Notes: a model not told the origin generated them from the sequence alone. DNA of 64,000 bases from JAJXSS01 sp964547135 (GCA_964547135.1 CAZJMK010000007.1:12839-76838); one strand, 5' to 3'; positions 34,579 to 43,109 are shown, numbered from the stretch's first letter. Numbers and translations are program-made.

Positions 34579-35556
34579 ATGGCACAGGGCGGCAAGGCGA
34601 TGTGGGTGGGCGTTGATCTGGGCGGGACCAACATTCAGGCGGGCGTGGTCAACAGCGCGGGCAAGGTGGTCAGCAGGGCGAAGATGAAGACGCGCGCGGA
34701 TGAGGGGACCATGGCAGTGGTGCGCCGGGTGGCGGAAACGGTGCGTGATGCGGCGCAGGATGCGGGGCTGAAGGTCAGGGATTTGCAGGCGGTGGGCATC
34801 GGGGCACCGGGCACGGTCGATATCGACAAAGGCATGGTGGTGCGGGCGGTGAATCTGCGTTGGAACAAGGTGTTGCTTGGGGCGTTGTTGAAGAAGGAGT
34901 TGGAGGGCAAGCCGGTGGTGGTGGAGAACGATGTGAACGTGGCAGCCTGGGGCGAGTTTGCCACGGGGATTGCGAAAAAGGACAAGGACATGCTGGCCGT
35001 GTGGGTGGGCACGGGCATCGGCGGGGGGCTGGTGCTGGGTGGGCAACTGTTTCGCGGGCATCACCTCACGGCTGGGGAAATCGGTCATACCGTGATTCAT
35101 GCCGATGCGGCGCTGGGCCGACGAACGTTGGAGAATCATGCCAGTCGCACGGCGGTGGTGAACCTGCTGACGCAACTGATCAGCGCCAATCACGAAAGCA
35201 AAATCACGCAGATCGTCGGCGGAGATTTTTCCAGCATTCGTTCCCGCGTGATCGCCAAGGCGTTGGAAATGGACGACCCGCTCACCAAACAGGTGTTGCA
35301 ACAGGCAGCCCGGTACGTGGGCGTGGCGATTGCCAACAGCGTGACGATGCTCAGCCTGCCCTGCGTGGTGTTGGGCGGTGGGGTGACCGATTCCCTGGGT
35401 CGGCCTTGGGTGGAATGGGTGCAACAGGCGTTTGAGGAATACGTTTTTCCACAGGAATTACGCAGTTGTCGTATCGTCGCCAGCCGCTTGGGGGACGATG
35501 CCGGCATCGTCGGGGCGGCGCTGTTGGCAAGGGAACGATTGTGGAAAAGTCGGTAA
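34579..35556 (+). CDS. ROK family sugar kinase (glucokinase-like)
   Basis: A 325-residue ROK protein. The ATG at 34579 is chosen over one 36 bases upstream because GGAAGG lies about nine bases before it and the ROK fold starts at once: WVGVDLGGTNIQAGVV (phosphate-1 motif). GIGAPGTVD, VVVENDVNVAAWGEF with the catalytic aspartate, and VWVGTGIGGGLVLGGQLFRG are typical. After GEIGHTVIH the CxCGxxGC zinc motif of many ROK kinases is missing (ADAALGRRTLE). The C-terminus LVVLGGGV-like segment (VVLGGGVTDSLG) is present. It probably phosphorylates glucose or a related hexose in the cytoplasm; a transcription-factor role is excluded by lack of a helix-turn-helix. Confidence 0.82.
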   Translation: MAQGGKAMWVGVDLGGTNIQAGVVNSAGKVVSRAKMKTRADEGTMAVVRRVAETVRDAAQDAGLKVRDLQAVGIGAPGTVDIDKGMVVRAVNLRWNKVLLGALLKKELEGKPVVVENDVNVAAWGEFATGIAKKDKDMLAVWVGTGIGGGLVLGGQLFRGHHLTAGEIGHTVIHADAALGRRTLENHASRTAVVNLLTQLISANHESKITQIVGGDFSSIRSRVIAKALEMDDPLTKQVLQQAARYVGVAIANSVTMLSLPCVVLGGGVTDSLGRPWVEWVQQAFEEYVFPQELRSCRIVASRLGDDAGIVGAALLARERLWKSR

Positions 35557-35592
35557 AATCGATCAGAATTGTTAAAATAGAGAAGAAACCGC

Positions 35593-35726
35593 TTGACTTG
35601 GTCAATACTTTTCGGCTAAAAATGTGTAGTCAAACGATGCCTCTTGCCGATTTTGCTCAAAGGTATGATTGAAAAAGCTTTCTCCCCTCCGCCCCGTTGT
35701 CGCTTCGGCGGCAGCGGGGTTTTTTA
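35593..35726 (+). ncRNA. Candidate small RNA (promoter-leader-terminator unit)
   Basis: After the ROK gene there is TTGACT (35593-35598), a TAAAAA (35617-35622), about 70 bases without a recognised gene, and a strong terminator at 35692-35726. The implied transcript is about 95-100 nt. It contains only an 11-codon reading frame starting MPLADF (ATG at about 35638). The promoter is weak by sequence (18-base spacer), so this may instead be the distal end of the ROK transcript. Confidence 0.35.
35692..35726 (+). terminator. Rho-independent terminator
   Basis: CCCCGTTGTCG pairs (with G-U pairs) with CGGCAGCGGGG across a small loop and is followed by TTTTTT. It ends the ROK transcript, the candidate small RNA, or both. 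Confidence 0.85.
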
Positions 35727-36200
35727 ATTACCCACTGTTTTGCATGTCCGGTCGATAAGCCCGACGACCTGCCGAGCATCCGTATTCATCCCGATATCGC
35801 CCCCGATGGAATGTTTGTCCGCGGTCCATTGACCGTGCGTTTTTCCGCCTTCAGCCTTGCACGAAAACTCGGAACATCGCACCACGATTCCGGCGGTCTC
35901 TCGCAACCGGAGTTCGTTGATACGCACAACTGTTCCGACCTTCTCCTCCGCCCCAGCCGCATCGGGGGTGGCTTGACGCCTGTTAAGCCCTTGACGGATA
36001 TCCCTTCGGTCAAGGCCGGGTTCATCATAGGCCTGCTTGCTAACAAAAGTCATGCAGGGGTTCAGCAGTTTTTTTCGTTCAGCCCAAGGGATGACGATTG
36101 CCCGATAACGCAAGTATTCTGCCGGATGATTGTGCAGGGTTCACTTGCGCCGGGTTTAAGTTTGATGAAAAAGCGGGTGAGGGGGTTGAGTCATATGCAA
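35727..36200. other. Unassigned region with overlapping open frames
   Basis: Open frames exist on the plus strand (35697-36275, 192 codons) and in two minus frames (35724-36113 and 35786-36046), but none shows a motif I recognise, none has a Shine-Dalgarno, and base composition is lower in GC than the neighbouring genes. It could hold a small taxon-specific gene, a decayed gene or non-coding sequence. I decline to choose a frame. Confidence 0.3.
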
Positions 36201-36202
36201 TG

Positions 36203-36349
36203 TTTAGCGCGGACGCTTTGCGTGGGCGTGAGGGTGAGCGATGTTGACGGGTGCCACTGGCACACTTGCCGATGACGCCGTGCCCTTGAGGGCCGGATGG
36301 CTGTCTTTATCATCATGCAATCAATCCGGGGCTAAAGCCTTCGGCGTCA
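36203..36349. repeat. GCGGACGC hairpin followed by reverse GACGCCGAGGGC element
   Basis: A GCGGACGC-TTT-GCG hairpin (36203-36228), a GTGCCACTGGCACACTTGCC fragment of another dispersed repeat (about 36250-36270), and a full reverse copy of the GACGCCGAGGGCTTTAGCCCC element (36272-36349) stand in line before the LptG-like gene's stop. Confidence 0.8.
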
Positions 36350-36364
36350 ATGGGGGATGACCCC

Positions 36365-37468
36365 TCACGTTTTCACGCGCAGCAGCATCCATGCGGCGAT
36401 GGGCAGATAAATCACCACCGGCAACCAGGCGGTGGTCACCGCATTAAGGTTGCCCATGCCCGCCTGCATGATCATCAAGCCACTGGCCCAGGCCGCCATG
36501 CACAAACCGCAGGCCTTGACCGTTTGCACCGTGAAGTTGACCGGTTCACGGGTCAGAAAAAACGGCAACACCATGATCAATATGAGTACGTTCAACACCA
36601 TGCCGCTGAACCGACTGTGAATCACGCGCAGAATCGTCGCCTGCTGATTCGAAGGCGTTTCCACCATGCGCAGCAACTCAGGCATCCCCAATAAACGCGG
36701 AAAAATCGCCGCTCGGCGCACCAGCAATACATTGGGTGTCAGATCGGAACTGAAAAAGTCGATGGCAGCACGACGTTGACTGATGATCGAACCGGCATCG
36801 CTGCGGACCGGTTCGACGGCCTGACCCTGGTGCAGGTCCCAGCCGCCCTGGTTGCCGTTCCACGTGGCACTTTCCGCGGTGATGCGACGCAAAACCCGGC
36901 CCTGCGGATCGCGTTCCAGAATCGTCACCAGACGCAACAGGCCGTCGGAAGGAATGAACCGGTCGGCGGTGAACAGGTTGCCCGCACCGTCGGCTGCGTA
37001 GTAAATCGAAAAGGTCGAAACCGTGCTCAACTTGGCGTCCGACGGGCCGCGCGCCAGTTTGCCCGCCAGCGGGGGGATCACCCATTCCTGCATCGGCAGC
37101 GCCAGTAAACTCAACCCGCAACCAGCCACCAGCACCGGCACAGCCACGCGATGCAGACTCACGCCCCCGGCAATCATGCCCAGTAATTCACCCGACCTTG
37201 CCAGTGCTGAAAAGGTAAAGCCCATCGCCCCGACCGTTGCCAACCCGCCCATGAGGATGTACAGCAAAAAAAGGTTCGGGTAATAAAAATCAATGATCGT
37301 GTAAAGCGAACCGAGCAAAGCCGTGTCGAACGGGGCATGACGTGCGCCGATGAACTCGTCGATGTTCACGATCAGACTCACCACCACAATCAGCAGCATC
37401 ATCACCACCAGCAGAATGGTGAAGTTGATCACGAAACCACGCAGAACATATTTGTCGAGCGTTCGCAT
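36365..37468 (-). CDS. LptF/LptG family permease (YjgP/YjgQ)
   Basis: A 367-residue inner-membrane protein of the lipopolysaccharide export ABC transporter family. The start is placed at ATG 37468, one codon after a TTG. Features are the N-terminal LDKYVLRGFVINFTILLVVM with the first membrane helix, a second near LLYILMGGLATVGAMGFTFS followed by the LARSGELLGMIAGGVS coupling segment typical of YjgP/YjgQ, a periplasmic beta-jellyroll (LFTADRFIPSDGLLRLVTIL) and C-terminal helices. With the second permease upstream it would form the heterodimer that extracts lipopolysaccharide from the membrane with LptB. LptB itself is not here. Confidence 0.85.
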   Translation of the reverse strand: MRTLDKYVLRGFVINFTILLVVMMLLIVVVSLIVNIDEFIGARHAPFDTALLGSLYTIIDFYYPNLFLLYILMGGLATVGAMGFTFSALARSGELLGMIAGGVSLHRVAVPVLVAGCGLSLLALPMQEWVIPPLAGKLARGPSDAKLSTVSTFSIYYAADGAGNLFTADRFIPSDGLLRLVTILERDPQGRVLRRITAESATWNGNQGGWDLHQGQAVEPVRSDAGSIISQRRAAIDFFSSDLTPNVLLVRRAAIFPRLLGMPELLRMVETPSNQQATILRVIHSRFSGMVLNVLILIMVLPFFLTREPVNFTVQTVKACGLCMAAWASGLMIMQAGMGNLNAVTTAWLPVVIYLPIAAWMLLRVKT

Positions 37469-37489
37469 CAATTATTGAACTCACTGTTG

Positions 37490-37680
37490 AACCGACGCCG
37501 AGGGCTTCAGCCCCGGCAATAGTGGCACCGCCGCCCTCGGCGGTGCGAGTGTCATTGATTTTTCACCCAGCCGGGGGCGGCTGGGCTACAACAAACCATG
37601 CACTGACGCCGAGGGCTTCAGCCCCGGATGATTCGCACAGCCATCCGGCACTAAAGGGCACGGCGTCATGTAATCCCGCT
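37490..37680. repeat. Repeat cluster between the two Lpt permease genes
   Basis: A left-arm fragment GACGCCGAGGGCTTCAGCCC (37492-37515), a TGGCACCGCCGCCCTCGGC unit, a CCAGCCGGGGGCGGCTGG hairpin at about 37568 and a full GACGCCGAGGGCTTCAGCCC element at 37604-37669 occupy the 215-base gap inside what looks like an operon. Confidence 0.8.
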
Positions 37681-37683
37681 TAC

Positions 37684-39381
37684 TCAATGTCTGCGCAATC
37701 GCAAAAACTGCCATGTCGTCACCCCCAGCAGCGCCGCATTGCCCAGCCAGATCGCCGCCGCCCCGATGGTCATCGGCAAGCGGTTGTCCATCACCACCGT
37801 GCGCCCGGTGTGCGTGAGTATCACCACCGCCAGCGTCAGCATAAAACTCCAAAAAAATACCACCAGCGGCGACCGTCCCCGCAAACGCATCGAAAGCACC
37901 GCCCCCAGCACCAGCACCAGCAGACACGTCACCGCACTGGCGCCACGAATGTGCAGTTGACTGGTCAATTCACGCACCAGTCGAAACGATTCGTGACGCA
38001 GGCTGTTGAGTGCCTTTTGCACCCTTGCATCGCCGCCAAATTGCTGTGCTGCCTGTGCTTCCAGTGTTTTCAGATTCGCCTGCTGGTGTACTGTCAGAAT
38101 CGGTGTTGGCCAGCGTGCGGCGGGCAGCATCAAACTCGCATGTTCCGTTCCCCTGCCTGTCAAACGCGGATCAACCACCCGTGCCTCACGCAATTCAATC
38201 ATCGCCATCGGTTCGGTATCAAACTCATCCTGTCGGGCGTTCACCAGCGCTGACCTTGCTTCAAAATAACGCACCACCCCCGCACCTCGGCGAAGTTCCA
38301 CCCGCACGCCCCCGGTGAGGTCCAATCCTGCTTCGGTCGCCCGTACCTGTGCAGCCGTCAGTCGATATCGTTCTTCGCCGTAGCCCGACAACTCAACGCT
38401 CGCATTGCCCGATTGCCCGGTCGATGGCTGCAACCCCCTGTCGATATTGGCAAGCAGTTCCGCCCGTGCCACCGCGCGCACCAGGCGTTGTTTGGCGCGG
38501 GCCACCTTGTCAAAACCTTCGGGGTTTTCCGCCAAACCGCGCAGTTGTGCCCGGGTTAAAAATTGCGGCTTGTCGCGCAGCGGACTGTCAATCGGCAAAG
38601 CCACCCATTCACTCTGCTGCATATACAGCAAATCGCCCCGCTGGGCGTCGAAGTATGACACGTCCTGCAAATAAGCGGTCGCCAGCGTTTTGCGCCCATC
38701 GCGGAACATGAAAATGTTGGCGGTGCGAGCCGTGCCCTCACGCACCACCTGCGATTGATCGCCGAGTATGCTCACCGCCACGTTGCGCAAGGTGATGGTA
38801 CGAAACGGGGGCAGCCGTGAACCCGCCGCCATGACCCGATCGATTTCCTCCGCAGTGGGTTCATGTTCCTCTGCGGTGTCAGCGTAAATCACCGTCTTGC
38901 CGGATTTGAAAGCCTGCCCGCGTTGCAGTTGATTCACCATCACGCGGATCAAATCTTTTTGCAGCACCGAGGCTGCCCGCTGGTTGAAATTGGGGGCCAC
39001 GGTGTTGGACAGATGAAACAGCCCGAGCATGAGCAACATGCCCAGATACAACACCGGAAGCAGAATCGACAGGTAACTCAAACCACCGGCTGAACAGGCC
39101 ATGATTTCGTTGTCAGCCGTCATCCGCGAGAACACCAGCGTCGCTGCAAATGCTGCGGCAAAGGGCAGGGCAAATTGCAGCATCGTCGGCGAAGTAAAGC
39201 CGATGAACATCGCCAGTGATGCCGGGTCGAGGATGCCGTCGATCAGCGGTTTGATGGCCGCTGCGGTGCTGACCAGCAGTACCAGCACAATCGCTGAAAG
39301 AGCCAGCAATTTGAGCAGTTCGGTCACGATGAATCGGTACAGCGTCCAGGGCATTGGCCACAGTTTACGGTTTGCACTCAT
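37684..39381 (-). CDS. LptF/LptG family permease, larger paralogue
   Basis: A 565-residue permease of the same family; MPWTLYRF at residue 10 (ATG 39354) is an alternative start. Four or more membrane helices are seen: LLALSAIVLVLLVSTAAAIK, FALPFAAAFAATLVFSRMTAD, ILLPVLYLGMLLMLGLF and the C-terminal CLLVLVLGAVLSM, VVFFWSFMLTLAVVI, IWLGNAALLGVTTW. ADNEIMACSAGGLSYLSILL is the conserved cytoplasmic coupling loop. The periplasmic domain between helices is long, about 300 residues against roughly 150 in well-studied homologues, and has an internal extension rich in ELRRG-type strands. It is transcribed ahead of the smaller paralogue; the peroxiredoxin gene diverges. Confidence 0.85.
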   Translation of the reverse strand: MSANRKLWPMPWTLYRFIVTELLKLLALSAIVLVLLVSTAAAIKPLIDGILDPASLAMFIGFTSPTMLQFALPFAAAFAATLVFSRMTADNEIMACSAGGLSYLSILLPVLYLGMLLMLGLFHLSNTVAPNFNQRAASVLQKDLIRVMVNQLQRGQAFKSGKTVIYADTAEEHEPTAEEIDRVMAAGSRLPPFRTITLRNVAVSILGDQSQVVREGTARTANIFMFRDGRKTLATAYLQDVSYFDAQRGDLLYMQQSEWVALPIDSPLRDKPQFLTRAQLRGLAENPEGFDKVARAKQRLVRAVARAELLANIDRGLQPSTGQSGNASVELSGYGEERYRLTAAQVRATEAGLDLTGGVRVELRRGAGVVRYFEARSALVNARQDEFDTEPMAMIELREARVVDPRLTGRGTEHASLMLPAARWPTPILTVHQQANLKTLEAQAAQQFGGDARVQKALNSLRHESFRLVRELTSQLHIRGASAVTCLLVLVLGAVLSMRLRGRSPLVVFFWSFMLTLAVVILTHTGRTVVMDNRLPMTIGAAAIWLGNAALLGVTTWQFLRLRRH

Positions 39382-39479
39382 GGAATGAAAACAGACGTGA
39401 TCGGGCAGCAGCGCTATACTTACTGGCAGCGTTGAACCTTATGACGGTTCACGCGGACGCACACACAAGGAAACCACCC

Positions 39480-40043
39480 ATGCGCTACGAATCGATATTG
39501 GCGTTGTTGCTGGCACTGTTCACCACCGCTCCTTTTTGGACGCAAACGGCGGCAGCGCAATCCGCTGATGAAACCAAAACCATCGAAGTCGGCAAGCCCG
39601 CCCCTGATTTCACCCGCAAGGATCAGCACGGGCAGGACGTGTCGCTTTCCGAATTCAAAGGCCGATGGGTCGTGTTTTATTTTTACCCCAAGGCGGACAC
39701 CGGCGGATGCACCGCCCAGGCCTGTGACTTTTCCGACGGCATTGAAAAATTCACCGACATGAACGCCGTCGTACTGGGCATGAGCCCCGATTCAGTGGAG
39801 GATCAGAAAAAATTTGCGGAAAAACACAAACTCAAAATCACCTTGCTGTCGGATACCAGCCGAGAGGTGATGCGCACTTACAAAGCGGTGAACGAGCAGA
39901 ATCGACTGGTGCGTTCAACGCTGATCATCAACCCCGAAGGTGTCGTTGTGCATCATTGGCCCAGCGTCAGCCCGCGCGGTCATGCCGACATGATTCGCAC
40001 CAAGTTGGAAGAATTGCAGGGTGCTGAAAAAAGCAAGGGGTGA
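39480..40043 (+). CDS. Exported thioredoxin-dependent peroxiredoxin (Bcp type)
   Basis: A 187-residue peroxiredoxin. ATG 39480 is chosen since AAGGA lies eight bases upstream and translation begins with a signal peptide, MRYESILALLLALFTT followed by an AAAQS-like cleavage site; longer readings have no such signal. The mature part is the AhpC/TSA fold: VGKPAPDFTRKDQHG, VVFYFYPKADTGGCTAQACD with the peroxidatic cysteine and, five residues on, the resolving cysteine of the Bcp group, and LLSDTSREVMRTY. It would reduce peroxides in the periplasm, using an exported thioredoxin-like partner. A cytoplasmic paralogue is at 49536. Confidence 0.9.
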   Translation: MRYESILALLLALFTTAPFWTQTAAAQSADETKTIEVGKPAPDFTRKDQHGQDVSLSEFKGRWVVFYFYPKADTGGCTAQACDFSDGIEKFTDMNAVVLGMSPDSVEDQKKFAEKHKLKITLLSDTSREVMRTYKAVNEQNRLVRSTLIINPEGVVVHHWPSVSPRGHADMIRTKLEELQGAEKSKG

Positions 40044-40080
40044 AAGCCATACCTGAACTTCACTGCCTTCATTTTATTTA

Positions 40081-40103
40081 GCCCCCGGTCAATGACCGGG
40101 GGC
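40081..40103. repeat. Perfect 10-bp hairpin
   Basis: GCCCCCGGTC-AAT-GACCGGGGGC is a perfect stem-loop 37 bases after the peroxiredoxin stop. There is no T-run on the plus strand; on the minus strand it is followed by TAAATAAAAT. It may serve as a weak bidirectional terminator between converging genes. Confidence 0.65.
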
Positions 40104-40134
40104 CAAGTGTAAGTCAGGTTGTCAAACAGCGCGC

Positions 40135-40224
40135 CGCCGATGCCATCATCGGTTTTAATTCGCCCAGCCGAGGGCTGGCTGGGCTACAACAATTACCACG
40201 CCGACGCAAAGCGTCCGCGCTAAA
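40135..40224. repeat. CCAGCC hairpin and reverse GCGGACGC hairpin
   Basis: A GCCGATGCCATCATCGG unit, a CAGCCGAGGGCTGGCTGGG hairpin variant (about 40163-40183) and the GCGGACGC hairpin in reverse (40199-40224) fill the gap before the isomerase stop. Confidence 0.75.
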
Positions 40225-40246
40225 CGTGTGATACGCGCCGATTCAA

Positions 40247-41086
40247 TTACTTCACCAACCCACGCAGCAATGTCACTGCTGACTTGATGTCATCGACGCG
40301 CTGCGCACCTGCTTCACGCTCAATCACCAGTTTGCCCGTGTAGCCCCCATCACGCAGCACCTGCACCAACCCGCGCCAATTCACCTGTCCCCGACCGGCA
40401 GCCACTTCATTCCCCCATGTCACGCCCGGCTGATCGCTGGCGACCGCATCCTTGATATGCACCTGTTTCACCCAGGGTAACAATTGTTGCAAGGCGCTCA
40501 CCGGTTCACCCTTGCCATACAAAATCATGTTGGCCGGGTCGAAGTTGATGCCCAGGTTCGGGTGATTGACTGTTTTGAGCAGGGCGATAAGTGTGTCCGA
40601 GGTTTCCTGTCCGGTTTCCATCAGCATTACGCAGCCGTGCTTGGCGAATACGTCGGCCAGTTGTCGGGTGCGCTCCAGCAGTTTCACCGCCGTGGGGTCG
40701 GTTAAATCATGCGGGATAAAACCCAGGTGCCCCGACACGATTTTCAATTGCAACTGTTGCGCGAGCCGGGCGACCTTTTGCAACTGTTCCCAGTTGGCGG
40801 GCCAGGTGTCATCGGGCACGATGCCGCCGGTGCGTTGAATGGTTTGCAGGGTGGTGTAATCTTCGCCGAGGGTGCCGAACATGCCCGACACGATGGTGAT
40901 GCCCGCCTGTTGCAACAAAGCCGGTACATCGCCCCAAACCGTTGGCTCTTGCACCAGCGGATTGAGGGCCAACTGTACTTGATGCAGTCCGGTTTGCTTT
41001 ACCAGCGTCACCAATTCCAACGGCGACTTGGCACGCAGTGACCAACTGCACACGGCCAGGCGATCCAACACGTCATGCTGCGTCAT
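40247..41086 (-). CDS. Sugar phosphate isomerase/epimerase (xylose isomerase-like TIM barrel)
   Basis: A 279-residue AP-endonuclease-2/xylose-isomerase-like TIM barrel. ATG 41086 is preferred because AAGGAT lies six bases upstream and the barrel starts at once (LAVCSWSLRAKSPLELV). Typical features are LVKQTGLHQVQLAL, KIVSGHLGFIPHDL, VMLMETGQETSDTL with a conserved glutamate, NLGINFDPANMILYGKG with the metal-binding aspartate, and VKQVHIKDA with the histidine, plus the final EREAG glutamate. Members act on sugars and inositols, as isomerases, epimerases or dehydratases; the substrate is unknown. The stop of the upstream GTPase gene is 10 bases away on the same strand, so the two are probably cotranscribed. 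Confidence 0.85.
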   Translation of the reverse strand: MTQHDVLDRLAVCSWSLRAKSPLELVTLVKQTGLHQVQLALNPLVQEPTVWGDVPALLQQAGITIVSGMFGTLGEDYTTLQTIQRTGGIVPDDTWPANWEQLQKVARLAQQLQLKIVSGHLGFIPHDLTDPTAVKLLERTRQLADVFAKHGCVMLMETGQETSDTLIALLKTVNHPNLGINFDPANMILYGKGEPVSALQQLLPWVKQVHIKDAVASDQPGVTWGNEVAAGRGQVNWRGLVQVLRDGGYTGKLVIEREAGAQRVDDIKSAVTLLRGLVK

Positions 41087-41096
41087 CGGTGTATCC

Positions 41097-42194
41097 TTAA
41101 AAATAAGTAGTCGGTGGCTGTCGGTCTCCAACGTATTCCCGCAGCCTCGGCCAATTTGATTCACGCAAGCCTTGCCTCAGCGTCGGTGAAAACGCCCACA
41201 ATTCATCGTGACTGGCGGGCAAACCCAACGCACGCACGATGCATTCTGACAGGGTATCAAGCCCTGCACCGGTTTGCGCCGAAAGCCCCAGCACATTTTC
41301 TGGCAGTGGCGAAGCGAGGTGCTGATCGATTTTATTGCAAGCCTTGAGTACGGGGGTACCCGGTTTCATCAAGGTCGTATCCACTTCGGGCCAATCGTGT
41401 TCATGATCGCGGAGCAGCACGATCACGTCGGCCTGGGCGATGACCTGTTTTGCCAAATCGATGGCTTGTTGTTCGATGGGGTCGTTGCTGTGGCGTAAGC
41501 CGGGGGTATCGAGCCAGCGGAAGGCGATGCCTTGCAACTCGACCAACCCGGCCACCCAATCGCGCGTGGTGCCCGGCAGGTCGGCCACCAGACTGGCGGT
41601 GCGTCCCAACACCCGGTTGGTCAGTGTGCTTTTGCCCACGTTGGGCACCCCCATCACCACCACCGTCGGCGGTGTGCGGTAATGTTCCAACACCTTGCTG
41701 CGCGCCAGTATATTTCCGATCGCAGGCGATGTGATCAACGATTGGTTTTTTTCAGATTCACGTAACCAGTCGCACCAAAGCATCGGCTGCATCAGCAATA
41801 AATCCACCGCTCCGCCGGCGGGGCATTGTGACAGGGCGAGCAACATGTCGGCTTCGAGGGTGCTTCTTGCTTCGGGGTAAAGCAGGTGAGCCTGGGGCTG
41901 CGATTCATACACCGCGCCCAGTTCGAGCAGTTTGGTCACCAGGTCGCGCATGACCCGTGGCCCGCCATGCGGCAGCAACTGCGCCCAGCCTTGTTCGCCT
42001 TGGCGCCAAAGCACCGCCAGACCGGTGTCGATGTCAGCGAGGTGGACCAGTGACAGGCGACCGGTTGGCCAGTGGGTGCGACCGGTGAGTTGTTGTAAAA
42101 GGGTTGAAGCATCAGGGCCATGCAATTGCAAAATGCCCACAGCCCCGGCGGTCGGCGCGGTCAGTTGCGTGAGGGTGGTGGTAGGTAGTGGCAT
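41097..42194 (-). CDS. Short MnmE/TrmE-like GTPase
   Basis: A 365-residue protein resembling the tRNA-modification GTPase MnmE but about 90 residues shorter. The N-terminal part (TLTQLTAPTAGAVGILQLHG..) recalls the folate-binding domain. The G domain is complete: G1 GVPNVGKSTLTNRVLG, G2 LPGTTRDWV, G3 WLDTPGLR, G4 CNKID and G5 LSAQTGAG. The C-terminus ends REYVGDRQPPTTYF and lacks the FCIGK cysteine motif that MnmE needs for U34 modification. It therefore probably does something other than, or only part of, MnmE's job. It is upstream of the sugar isomerase on the same strand. A true mnmE would be expected elsewhere in the genome. Confidence 0.75.
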   Translation of the reverse strand: MPLPTTTLTQLTAPTAGAVGILQLHGPDASTLLQQLTGRTHWPTGRLSLVHLADIDTGLAVLWRQGEQGWAQLLPHGGPRVMRDLVTKLLELGAVYESQPQAHLLYPEARSTLEADMLLALSQCPAGGAVDLLLMQPMLWCDWLRESEKNQSLITSPAIGNILARSKVLEHYRTPPTVVVMGVPNVGKSTLTNRVLGRTASLVADLPGTTRDWVAGLVELQGIAFRWLDTPGLRHSNDPIEQQAIDLAKQVIAQADVIVLLRDHEHDWPEVDTTLMKPGTPVLKACNKIDQHLASPLPENVLGLSAQTGAGLDTLSECIVRALGLPASHDELWAFSPTLRQGLRESNWPRLREYVGDRQPPTTYF

Positions 42195-42195
42195 G

Positions 42196-42303
42196 ATGAT
42201 TGAAGGATAATGGATGATGGATCATGGATAATGTTAAAACCACCATGAATCGCACCCTATAACATCTTCGTACATTATCCATCATCCTTTATCCATGATC
42301 CAT
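42196..42303. repeat. About 100-bp palindromic GGATAATGGATGATGG element
   Basis: GGATAATGGATGATGGATCA at the left and TTATCCATCATCCTTTATCC at the right are complementary. It begins immediately upstream of the GTPase start, so it probably lies in that gene's leader or promoter. The family is the same as at 25969 and 29181. Confidence 0.8.
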
Positions 42304-42346
42304 CGGTGCCCCGCGATCGCACGCACCACAGGCACCTTCGTTGGTG

Positions 42347-42838
42347 TTACTTGCTTCGCCCCCTGGGCAGCGGGTGTTCATAGGGGTTGTTGGACCCTGC
42401 GCCGACCATGGCTGCCCCATTGGGGAAGTTCACCACCAATACGCCCAGAGCGATGACCGTCGGTATCAGCGTCGGCAGCAGTACGCCGCTGAACACCGTG
42501 GCCACCAGTCCGAGCAGGGCGATGCCTTCGCAGATGGCCCAAAGAATGACATTGCCCACCAGGTAACCGCGTGGGCGCACCGATTGGCCGACCCAGTGAC
42601 GCTTGTAGGTTTGGGCACGTACCACATAACCGGCAGGGATCATCGTCACGCACATGAACAGGGCGATGTACGAAAGCATGTGCCCGGTATCAGGTTGCTG
42701 TCCACCCATGTTCATGAGCACCAGGGCGGAGGCCCCGGCTAAAAGGGCGCCCTGGCCGAGTAGTAACACGGTCCATAAAAGCCGGGCGGTCGCCAGGGCA
42801 CTTTTGGGTTCGTCCGACATCGGGGTGATGGTGGTCAC
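42347..42838 (-). CDS. Small integral membrane protein of unknown function
   Basis: A 163-residue protein. GTG at 42838 is chosen because GGAGA stands six bases upstream; the ATG six codons in (MSDEPKS) is possible, and the longer reading frame runs into a dispersed repeat. Four membrane segments can be read: LLWTVLLLGQGALLAGASALVL, HMLSYIALFMCVTMIPAGYVV, GYLVGNVILWAICEGIALLGL and VLLPTLIPTVIALGVLVVNF, with charged YKRHWVGQSVRPRG between the second and third. The C-terminus NPYEHPLPRGRSK is polar and probably cytoplasmic. No family was recognised. It stands alone between repeats. Confidence 0.7.
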   Translation of the reverse strand: MTTITPMSDEPKSALATARLLWTVLLLGQGALLAGASALVLMNMGGQQPDTGHMLSYIALFMCVTMIPAGYVVRAQTYKRHWVGQSVRPRGYLVGNVILWAICEGIALLGLVATVFSGVLLPTLIPTVIALGVLVVNFPNGAAMVGAGSNNPYEHPLPRGRSK

Positions 42839-42867
42839 AGATCGTCTCCGGAAAACTCCGAGAAAAG

Positions 42868-42955
42868 GGGCTTGGGGCTGGTAGCTGGTTGCTAGGTAAA
42901 ACACCGGTAGCCATCGATTCTGCCCAGCCCCCAGCCCCCAGCTACTTGTTTTTTC
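42868..42955. repeat. GGGGCTTGGGGCTGG / CCAGCCCCCAGCC inverted repeat
   Basis: A G-rich left arm and a C-rich right arm with an unpaired centre, same family as 22999-23090. Beyond it (42956-43109) nothing was recognised. Confidence 0.7.
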
Positions 42956-43109
42956 TGTGGTGGCTGCCACTGTTCATAGATTACCTCCAAGGCGGACCCT
43001 TGTGGTGATGGTTGCAGTATGAAGGAGAATGTGACAAGTGAAATGATGCAATGCCGGGGGTTGCATTGGGCGCAGACGATTAAGCGCATGAAATGACAGA
43101 GGCGCCCGA

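Noticed and set aside
35697..36275. 192-codon plus-strand frame and opposing minus frames as genes
   Set aside because: No recognised motif, no ribosome binding site, and several frames are open at once; kept only as an unassigned region.
40081..40103. Strong rho-independent terminator after the peroxiredoxin
   Set aside because: The stem is perfect, but the plus strand has no T-run after it, so it is listed as a hairpin only.
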